Assembly (NCBI GenBank): GCA_024227235.1
Contig: JAAEKY010000805.1
Span: 1 to 39,781 of the forward strand
Length of the DNA: 39,781 bases
Direction: 5' to 3'
Origin: Desulfobacteraceae bacterium
GTDB taxonomy: Bacteria; Desulfobacterota; Desulfobacteria; Desulfobacterales; Desulfobacteraceae
Part shown: piece by piece, positions 33,865 through 39,781 of the stretch
Numbering within the stretch: position 1 is the stretch's first letter
Layout: each line of letters opens with the position of its first letter
Position numbers and translations under genes: made by a program
The notes under the pieces: model-generated
The model's database searches: none
The model's input: the letters and a program-made list of their open reading frames with translations, nothing else
What the model was told of the DNA's origin: nothing

Positions 33865-35946
33865 TTAAAGGGGTTTGACCGTTACAAAGGTTTCATGATA
33901 GGCAGGACTTCCACCGACTTTGTCGGTTTTATTTTCCTGTATCAGTGCATCAGAAAGTCCTTTATTAAATGATCTTTTTGCCCGGCTGGCTTCATGACCA
34001 TACCCATGGAGCATAAAAACCGCTTCAGGATGAATCAGGTCAGTGACATAGGCTTTAATCTGGCCTTTTCCGCAGGATGAAGAAACTTCAACAATTGCTT
34101 TATCTTTTATACCCAGCTTATTTGCTATCACCGTATTGATCCACAGCACATTTTCACTTTCCAGCTCATTCAAATACGGTACATTCTGGGTGGAAACATG
34201 GGTGTGGATGGCTGAGCGCCCCACTACCAGACGAATTTTATCATCGTCTCGCTGTGGAATCTCTTCATATTTCGGAAAAGATTCAAACCCGGCATCTTCC
34301 AGTAAGGATGATTTAAATTCGATCTTTCCGGAAGGTGTTTTAAAAGGAAGATTGTCCCTGTCCCAAAAAATTTGATCCGGTCCGTAGGCGACAAACCCTT
34401 TTTCCTCAAAATCTTCCATGGTAAAGCCAGTGCCCTTAAGCTGCCAGTTAACCAGGTCTTCCATATTTTCATATGGGAAATAATCTCCAATACCTATTTT
34501 TTCACCTATTTTTTTAAGAATCATGGCGCCGTCCATGGTATCGTATCGCGGTTCCACTGCTTTTTTCCTGAGAAACATCTGGGGTTTTAGCCCGTTCATC
34601 TGCTGGATGCAATCGGTTCTCTCAAGGTAAGTGGATTCGGGGAGTATCACATCTGAATACCAGGCAATATCAGAATAGTTAATATCAATCGTGACAAGAA
34701 GATCAAGCTTATCCAGTGCTTTTTTAGTCTGAGTTGTATCGGCGATAGACATGAGTGGATCAAGACGATAAGCTATCAATGACTTTATAGGATAAGGATC
34801 TTCATTTAAAACCGCATAGGGAAACATCTGTGCCACCCCGTGACTGGCATCCGGAAGTGGAAAATCCTTGGTACCGACTTTATCAAAACTGGGCACATCA
34901 ATTTTTGGAAAATCCTGACTGACCAATTTTCGGGCAGCCTTTCCACCCACTTCTCCAGGACCCTTTTTAAAGAAGATGCCGCCTTTTGCCTCCACGCTGC
35001 CCATAAGTGCATTCAGCATCAGCATGGATCGACGCACATAAATTTCATTGGTCTGGTTGGCGCCTCGGTATCCATAGTGAAAAATTACAGACGGTTTATC
35101 TTTGCTAATTTCCCTGGCCAGGCTAATGATTTCATCTGCCTCAATACCCGTTTCTTCCTGGGCCCATTCAGGGGTATATCCTTCAACAAAGTCCTGAAGT
35201 TCGTTTAGACCATGCACCCATTTTGAAACAAATCCCGCATCATAAAGTCTTTCCTTCAAAATAACATGCATTAAGGCATAATTTAAAGCCAGATCCGTTC
35301 CCGGACGAATCATCCAGTACCGGTGTGCCTTGGTCGCAGTGACATTTACCCTGGGATCAATATAGGTCAGCTTTGCACCCTTTTCCATGGCATCCATTAA
35401 GGTATTGACTTCCTTCACGGATAGAGATTCAAAAATATTTCGGCCATAAAGTACAATATGCTTTGTATTGCCGTAATTGATCCCGATCTGACCATCGGTA
35501 TATCCGAAAAGAGAGCGGCAGGCAGTATTGATACTTCCTTTGCAAAGCGCATCATGTGTAAAATGATTTGGGGACTTAATTGCTTTTAAAAAGGTTTTAC
35601 TGACATGGGTGGCTAATTGTGCCCTTTCGCAAAGCGCAACACTGTGACCACCGTTCTTTTCGATAATTTCGTTAAGCCGGGTTGAAACATACTCAATGGC
35701 TTCATCCCAGGATGCCTTTCTCCAATTGCCGGATCCTCGTTCACCAACACGGATCAATGGCGACTGAACCCGCTGGTCGTCATAGAGCATTGATTTTCCG
35801 GCTGCTCCTCTTGGACAAAGACTGCCGTTTATCCCTGCCACATTTTGATTTCCTTCTATCCAGTCTACATGTCCGTCCTTTACTTTTACCTTAATGGGGC
35901 ATCTGACAGAACACATAAAACACAAACTGAAAACTTCCTTATTCAT
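33865..35946 (-). CDS. Cytoplasmic molybdopterin oxidoreductase, catalytic subunit (PsrA/PhsA-like)
   Basis: The 693-aa protein is a DMSO-reductase-family bis-molybdopterin enzyme. Cys9, Cys12, Cys16 and Cys44 (CX2CX3CX27C) bind the N-terminal 4Fe-4S cluster. Cys135 (HDALCKGS) is the likely Mo/W ligand, as in thiosulfate/polysulfide reductases and formate dehydrogenases. The C-terminal molybdopterin-dinucleotide domain is complete (NTVIANKLGIKDKAIVEVSS). There is no Tat leader, unlike PsrA/PhsA, so it works in the cytoplasm. It is the first gene of the operon, with a strong AAGGAGG and a candidate sigma54 promoter. The substrate is open: the sulfur-anion exporter downstream makes thiosulfate/polysulfide-type chemistry attractive, and formate is an alternative. 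Confidence 0.9.
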   Translation of the reverse strand: MNKEVFSLCFMCSVRCPIKVKVKDGHVDWIEGNQNVAGINGSLCPRGAAGKSMLYDDQRVQSPLIRVGERGSGNWRKASWDEAIEYVSTRLNEIIEKNGGHSVALCERAQLATHVSKTFLKAIKSPNHFTHDALCKGSINTACRSLFGYTDGQIGINYGNTKHIVLYGRNIFESLSVKEVNTLMDAMEKGAKLTYIDPRVNVTATKAHRYWMIRPGTDLALNYALMHVILKERLYDAGFVSKWVHGLNELQDFVEGYTPEWAQEETGIEADEIISLAREISKDKPSVIFHYGYRGANQTNEIYVRRSMLMLNALMGSVEAKGGIFFKKGPGEVGGKAARKLVSQDFPKIDVPSFDKVGTKDFPLPDASHGVAQMFPYAVLNEDPYPIKSLIAYRLDPLMSIADTTQTKKALDKLDLLVTIDINYSDIAWYSDVILPESTYLERTDCIQQMNGLKPQMFLRKKAVEPRYDTMDGAMILKKIGEKIGIGDYFPYENMEDLVNWQLKGTGFTMEDFEEKGFVAYGPDQIFWDRDNLPFKTPSGKIEFKSSLLEDAGFESFPKYEEIPQRDDDKIRLVVGRSAIHTHVSTQNVPYLNELESENVLWINTVIANKLGIKDKAIVEVSSSCGKGQIKAYVTDLIHPEAVFMLHGYGHEASRAKRSFNKGLSDALIQENKTDKVGGSPAYHETFVTVKPL

Positions 35947-36000
35947 AATGACTTGCCTCCTTAGAAAACAAAATAATTTCTCAACTCAAACAAACTACAT

Positions 36001-36016
36001 AGCGATAAGTATGCCA
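36001..36016 (-). promoter_or_regulatory. Candidate sigma54 (-24/-12) promoter of the molybdopterin operon
   Basis: The minus strand reads TGGCATACTTATCGCT. GG and GC have the exact -24/-12 spacing of TGGCAC-N5-TTGCW, with two mismatches. Transcription would start near 35990, 45 bases before the start codon. The operon ends with a sigma54 activator, which supports the call. Confidence 0.55.
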
Positions 36017-36227
36017 GATTTATAAAAGTCTTGAAAAAAGCATCAACTATAATTGCAACCAATCGAAATTTAACGAAAAATTATTGAATATATTTTTTAA
36101 CAGGACATTCCATTATTTTTTTTAGAAATATGAAAGAAATCCACTTTACATGATTAACAAAAGAAGGAAGAAGCTTATCTTTATAAGGATATCGATTTAA
36201 AAAGAAGAAAAAGTACAATTCGTTAAA
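36017..36227. other. AT-rich region upstream of the sigma54 promoter candidate
   Basis: No gene is seen. The region separates the promoter from the palindrome at 36228-36267 and is very AT-rich, as expected of bendable DNA between an enhancer and a sigma54 promoter. No clear IHF consensus was found. Confidence 0.4.
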
Positions 36228-36267
36228 GGCGCAATAAAAATATTGCACTGCATGTTTTTATTGCGCC
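36228..36267. promoter_or_regulatory. Perfect 13-bp inverted repeat, possible activator site or hairpin
   Basis: GGCGCAATAAAAA (36228-36240) is exactly complementary to TTTTTATTGCGCC (36255-36267). The loop contains the smaller palindrome TGCACTGCA (36243-36251). It lies about 215-250 bp upstream of the sigma54 promoter candidate and just after the broken ArsR gene. It could be an upstream activator site or a weak terminator; there is no T-run. Confidence 0.5.
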
Positions 36268-36356
36268 GATATCAACACAGGAATTATATCAAAAAGATTA
36301 AATGTACCAAACGGTCTTGGTGTTTGCGGGTCTATTGATGGATTAAACCTATTCTT

Positions 36357-36566
36357 TCAGTTTGTTAAACCCATTTTAGCTAAAGGAGGACAGGTTCCGG
36401 CTGGCCCAACCGACCTTGCATCCCTATCTGCCCGGCCATGGATCAAAAGATATCGAATAATTTGAATCCTGACAGGTTCACTTAAGGATTTAAAAAATTT
36501 AGAATCCAGGACATCAACAAGTTTATTTGCCATCTGGGCCTGCTCTTTTGTATAAATGGTTTCCAT
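36357..36566 (-). pseudogene. Truncated ArsR-type regulator gene
   Basis: The first 47 residues (LDSKFFKSLSEPVRIQIIRY, then LLIHGRAD) match the start of an ArsR-family winged helix. The frame then loses similarity exactly where the recognition helix should begin and stops at 69 residues. The +1 frame continues briefly as GRADIG, the usual ArsR wording, before hitting a stop, so a frameshift and loss of the 3' part are likely. It lacks a complete DNA-binding domain. The neighbouring 207-bp element and C_GCAxxG gene suggest local rearrangement. Confidence 0.6.
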
Positions 36567-36631
36567 AAACGAACATTAGTGCGCACAGATGCACATATCA
36601 ATAACTTTTTTCCTCTTTTAGAACTTATGTC

Positions 36632-36838
36632 CATTGCCAAAAATTTTTTCTTTTTGATAAGACTGCGATACAGATGGTTGAATAGGTGATGGTTTGATCG
36701 TCGTCAAATAAGCATTTTGGCAGGACGCCTTAAAATAGCTTATTGCCGATTTTTAACGGTCACGATGTCCGTTAAAATTAAGAGAAAACCATAACCTCTT
36801 CAACCATCGGCTTAATTGAAAAATCTTTATGACAAATG
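36632..36838. repeat. 207-bp structured dispersed element, copy B
   Basis: This is the better preserved copy of the element at 9841-10047. Arms starting at about 36673 (GATGGTTGAATAGGTGATGG) pair with an inverted copy ending near 36809. Internal hairpins are AATAAGC-ATTTT / AAAAT-AGCTTATT and the perfect TTTTAACGG / CCGTTAAAA. The ends are CATTGCC and GACAAATG. It fills the space between the broken ArsR gene and the stop codon of the C_GCAxxG gene. Confidence 0.78.
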
Positions 36839-37285
36839 CTAAAATTTTTTATTACTATCAATAATCTCTCGCGTAAATTGCGCTACTTTGCCAGTGTATT
36901 CTCGACAGCTTTTGTGCAATTTTTGATCTAAAAACCCTTGCCGCCCTTCTTTTGTCCCTAAATCAAGGCCTAATAATTTTTGACAGTTCGATGTTCCAAA
37001 TTCAGATTCAAAACGTGAGATTAACTGGTTTACAACTTTATAGCATTCTTCTACTGACTCACTGGCCTGATCTCTGCCATAAACCATATTTAAAGCCAAA
37101 ATACCGCCAGATATTGCACCACACATATTACATGTTCTTGACATACCACTGCAAAAACCTGTGGCTATCCGTGGAAAAAACGGGGAGGTCACCCCCTCTT
37201 GTTCAGCAATAACCTTAAGCACGCTTTCTGCACAATAAAGGCCTGAATCAAAAGCTTTGGCAGCTTTTTTATATGTATCGTCCAT
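36839..37285 (-). CDS. C_GCAxxG_C_C family redox-type protein
   Basis: The 148-aa protein shows the family's Cys pattern: GLYCAESVL, GFCSGMSRTCNMCGAISGG (the GCAxxG-like core), NCQKLLGLDL and HKSCREYTG. Families of this type are thought to bind metal or a cluster and to take part in redox or arsenic/metal handling; function is unproven. The start chosen is ATG 37285, preceded by AAAGGAG; the frame is open 57 bases further up but without a ribosome-binding site. Its stop codon touches the 207-bp element, and the broken ArsR gene lies beyond, suggesting a former arsR-linked unit. Confidence 0.85.
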   Translation of the reverse strand: MDDTYKKAAKAFDSGLYCAESVLKVIAEQEGVTSPFFPRIATGFCSGMSRTCNMCGAISGGILALNMVYGRDQASESVEECYKVVNQLISRFESEFGTSNCQKLLGLDLGTKEGRQGFLDQKLHKSCREYTGKVAQFTREIIDSNKKF

Positions 37286-37434
37286 TTGGTTTTGCTCCTT
37301 TGTGTAATCAAAAAGATAAGGCGTCTTGGCAAACAATATCAATTTTAAGCCTGTAACCCCTCAATTCCATTACAATTACCAAAATTAAAAGTCATTTACC
37401 ATAAAAATTATTAATGGAATTATTCATCGTGTTA

Positions 37435-37463
37435 TTGACCAAAGCCAGAAGCGATTATATATT
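37435..37463 (+). promoter_or_regulatory. mnmG promoter placing transcription start at the start codon
   Basis: TTGACC (37435-37440), a 17-base spacer and TATATT (37458-37463) form a good sigma70 promoter. The predicted start near 37470 is only about two bases before ATG 37472. Confidence 0.6.
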
Positions 37464-37471
37464 AACAGGTT

Positions 37472-39358
37472 ATGAATTTAAATTATAAGTCATATGATGT
37501 CATTGTTATTGGGGCTGGACATGCAGGCTGTGAGGCTGCACTTGCATCTGCCCGAATGGGGTGCCAGACACTTTTATTAACCATTGATATGGATAAAATC
37601 GCATCCATGCCCTGTAGCCCGTCAATCGGCGGAATGGCTAAAGGGCAGCTTGTAAAAGAAATTGATGCCTTAGGCGGTCAAATGGCCAAAATATCAGATT
37701 CTTCGGCCATTCAATACAAGACATTAAACACACGGAAAGGCCCTGCCGTGCATTCAACACGGACACAAAACGATAAAGCATTGTATTCAAAAAACATGAA
37801 GGCTGTTATTGAAAAAACAAAAAATCTTGACTTAAAACAGGCCATGGCTCAGGAACTTGTACTTGAGAACAATGTCACTAAAGGGATTATTGATAATACA
37901 GGATTTGAATACTCGACAAAGGCGGTTGTCATTGCAACAGGAACCTTTCTAAAAGGCATGGTGCACATCGGGTCATCAAGAATCGAGGCAGGAAGGGCTG
38001 GAGAATTTTCATCCATAGGCCTTGCACAAAATCTTGCAGATATCGGATTCAATATTGGTAGAATGAAAACCGGTACCCCGCCGCGACTTCATGCAGATAC
38101 GATTGATTTTTCCCAATTCAATATCCATAGTTCATCGGTCAACCCCAAACCATTTTCTTTTTCCACCACAGACATTTCCAATCCCATGCTGCCAAGTTTT
38201 ATGGGCCATACAAACCCAGACACCCGTGAGGTTGTAAGAAAGAACTTGAAATATTCAGCGCTTTATGGGGGACATATCAAAGGGAAATCTGCAAGATACT
38301 GCCCGTCATTTGAGGATAAAGTCGTTAAATTCCCGGACAGGGACTCTCATCACGTTATCCTTGAATACGAAGGAATAGACTCAAAAGAAATCTACGCATC
38401 AGGCCTTGGGAACAGTCTGCCTTTGGACATCCAATACAAGCTTGTCAGATCTGTGAAAGGCCTTGAAGAAGCTAAAATTATGAGGCCGGCCTATGCCATT
38501 GAATATGATTATATAAATCCTTTAGAATTGTCTTTTGCTCTTGAAACAAAAAAAATTAATGGCCTTTTTCTGGCCGGACAAATCAATGGCACATCCGGAT
38601 ATGAAGAAGCAGGGGCCCAAGGGTTATGGGCAGGCATCAATGCGGCGTGTCTCGTCCAAAAAAGAGACCCATTTATCCTTGACCGTTCTCAAGGCTATAT
38701 GGGTGTTATGGTAGATGACCTGATAACCAAAGGAACGACCGAACCCTATCGAATGTTCACGTCCAGGGCTGAATACAGGTTGTTGCTCAGGGAGGACAAT
38801 GCCGACTTAAGATTATCCCAGATTGGCAATAACCTGGGGCTTATCAACGATGATACCTTAAAACTTTGTAAAGAAATTATACGTCAGACTCAGCAAGAAA
38901 TTAAACGGATTAAAAAAAAGGTGGTAAAACCCACAAAATCAGTCAATGATTTTCTGATTGCCAAAGGGACTAATAAAATAAAAACCGGTGTAAAACTCGA
39001 ACAGCTTTTAAAAAGAGCTGAACTTGATTATATATCGCTAAAAAAGATTTTCCCGCAGCAAGAACCTATTTTAGAACGTGCTGAACAACAAATTGAAATT
39101 GAAATAAAGTATGAAGGGTATATAAAACGCCAGCTCAATGAAATAAAAAAATATAAAGACCTGGAAAAAATAAATATTCCAAAAACTTTTAATTATACGA
39201 ATGCCCATGGCCTTTCAAACGAACTTAAAGAGAAGCTGACTCAAATCCTTCCGAAATCGTTAGGGCAGGCATCCCGGATTGATGGGATGACACCCGCTGC
39301 CATATCTGTATTAATGGTGGCCATTTCAGCCTTCCACCCCCCAAAAAACAAGGCTTGA
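37472..39358 (+). CDS. mnmG: tRNA uridine 5-carboxymethylaminomethyl modification enzyme MnmG (GidA)
   Basis: The 628-aa protein is a full-length MnmG. The FAD-binding motif GAGHAGCEAALASARMG lies at 14-30, followed by the conserved MPCSPSIGGMAKGQ (Cys48), KTGTPPRLH, the second family block GQINGTSGYEEAGAQG, and the C-terminal helical MnmE/tRNA-binding region ending LSVLMVAISAF-like. With MnmE it installs cmnm5 at wobble U34 of tRNAs, using FAD, 5,10-methylene-THF and glycine. No ribosome-binding site fits the start, and the promoter position suggests a leaderless mRNA. A dnaJ-type gene follows in the same direction after 76 bp. Confidence 0.96.
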   Translation: MNLNYKSYDVIVIGAGHAGCEAALASARMGCQTLLLTIDMDKIASMPCSPSIGGMAKGQLVKEIDALGGQMAKISDSSAIQYKTLNTRKGPAVHSTRTQNDKALYSKNMKAVIEKTKNLDLKQAMAQELVLENNVTKGIIDNTGFEYSTKAVVIATGTFLKGMVHIGSSRIEAGRAGEFSSIGLAQNLADIGFNIGRMKTGTPPRLHADTIDFSQFNIHSSSVNPKPFSFSTTDISNPMLPSFMGHTNPDTREVVRKNLKYSALYGGHIKGKSARYCPSFEDKVVKFPDRDSHHVILEYEGIDSKEIYASGLGNSLPLDIQYKLVRSVKGLEEAKIMRPAYAIEYDYINPLELSFALETKKINGLFLAGQINGTSGYEEAGAQGLWAGINAACLVQKRDPFILDRSQGYMGVMVDDLITKGTTEPYRMFTSRAEYRLLLREDNADLRLSQIGNNLGLINDDTLKLCKEIIRQTQQEIKRIKKKVVKPTKSVNDFLIAKGTNKIKTGVKLEQLLKRAELDYISLKKIFPQQEPILERAEQQIEIEIKYEGYIKRQLNEIKKYKDLEKINIPKTFNYTNAHGLSNELKEKLTQILPKSLGQASRIDGMTPAAISVLMVAISAFHPPKNKA

Positions 39359-39418
39359 CTTGAATAAATTGACGCTTACTATAGTATACATAACCAATTA
39401 AAATGACTAAATTTAGTC
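39355..39418 (+). promoter_or_regulatory. Possible dnaJ promoter and downstream palindrome
   Basis: TTGACT (39355-39360) and a TACTAT-like -10 at about 39377-39382 lie between mnmG and dnaJ. A perfect 14-bp palindrome GACTAAATTTAGTC (39405-39418) follows, 16 bases before the dnaJ start. It resembles, with one extra base, the GACT-N5-AGTC core of IscR/Rrf2-type operators. Confidence 0.4.
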
Positions 39419-39434
39419 GTAAAAGGAAAAATGA

Positions 39435-39781
39435 ATGGCCGATGATTATTATCAAATTTTAGGACTTAACAAAAAAGCCAGTGCTTCTGAGATAAAAAAA
39501 GCATATCGAAAGCTCGCGTTAAAATATCATCCCGACAAAACAAAAGGGGATAAAGTGCTGGAAGATAAATTTAAAAAAATCAGTGAGGCATATGCTGTTT
39601 TAAGTAATCCTGAAAAAAAGAATCAATATGACACATATGGTTCAGCCGATTTCAAGCAGCGATTTTCACAGGAAGATATTTTCAGAAACTTTGATTTGGG
39701 TGATATCCTAAAGGACTTTGGATTTGGTGGCTCTCGAGGCGGTGGCTTTTCTTCAGCTTTTGGAGGAGGAAGGCAACGAGG
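39435..39781 (+). CDS. DnaJ-family co-chaperone, 3' end outside window
   Basis: The visible 115 codons begin with a J domain (residues 4-68) whose HPD motif is at 32-34 (KYHPDK), followed by a glycine/phenylalanine-rich stretch ([18 protein letters not shown]). J domains stimulate the ATPase of DnaK. Whether this is DnaJ, with a zinc domain, or a CbpA-like protein without one cannot be decided because the gene runs off the window. ATG 39435 is supported by AAAAGG eight bases upstream. Confidence 0.92.
   Translation, partial: MADDYYQILGLNKKASASEIKKAYRKLALKYHPDKTKGDKVLEDKFKKISEAYAVLSNPEKKNQYDTYGSADFKQRFSQEDIFRNFDLGDILKDFGFGGSRGGGFSSAFGGGRQR

Noticed and set aside
1..39781. tRNA, rRNA, CRISPR array, riboswitch, prophage or intact transposase genes
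   Set aside because: Looked for by eye on both strands; no convincing candidate.

Overview
The window looks like a chromosomal segment of an AT-rich strictly anaerobic Desulfobacterota (Desulfobacteraceae-like) bacterium. This is an inference from gene content: a fused B12 acyl-CoA mutase beside beta-oxidation genes, a cytoplasmic molybdopterin oxidoreductase with ferredoxin-like partners, a TauE/SafE (TSUP) exporter, a sigma54-type two-component system and an FdhN/PsrA-style Fe-S set. No rRNA, tRNA, CRISPR array or intact transposase was seen.

Layout. 1-3.1 kb: the 3' part of a long TPR protein (+) converges on an M24 peptidase (-). 3.2-9.6 kb (-): tetR, icmF (isobutyryl-CoA mutase fused to its G-protein chaperone), thiolase and 3-hydroxybutyryl-CoA dehydrogenase, ending in a strong terminator. 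10.3-17.6 kb (+), divergent: acyl-CoA dehydrogenase, 3-methylglutaconyl-CoA-hydratase-like crotonase, MCC-beta-like carboxyltransferase, HMG-CoA-lyase-like protein, XRE-cupin regulator and acetoacetyl-CoA synthetase, again ending in a terminator. The two operons share a 684-bp intergenic region with two copies of a GAGCGCTC-centred palindrome, one in each promoter. They therefore probably form one TetR-controlled regulon for branched short-chain acyl-CoA use (isobutyryl/butyryl and isovaleryl/leucine type), feeding acetoacetyl-CoA to thiolase.

17.8-23.1 kb: lipoprotein, ferritin, an unrecognised gene behind a FliA-like (sigma28) promoter, SpoU methyltransferase, S4 protein, ApbE and a TIGR01212-type radical SAM protein. 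23.3-35.9 kb (-): one tightly packed operon, read from the top coordinate downwards. It encodes a molybdopterin catalytic subunit without a Tat signal, a four-cluster ferredoxin, a 721-aa GltD-like flavoprotein, a 71-aa protein, a CBS protein, a 2Fe-2S/4Fe-4S subunit, a small membrane protein, a TSUP exporter with a large extracytoplasmic domain, two further membrane proteins, a histidine kinase and a sigma54-dependent response regulator. A -24/-12 promoter candidate lies directly upstream of the first gene. This soluble redox complex joined to a TSUP exporter and its own regulator is the most interesting system in the window.

36-39.8 kb: a regulatory gap, a broken ArsR-like gene, a C_GCAxxG_C_C protein, mnmG and the start of a dnaJ-type gene. 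Two copies of a 207-bp structured, MITE-like element lie at 9841-10047 and 36632-36838.
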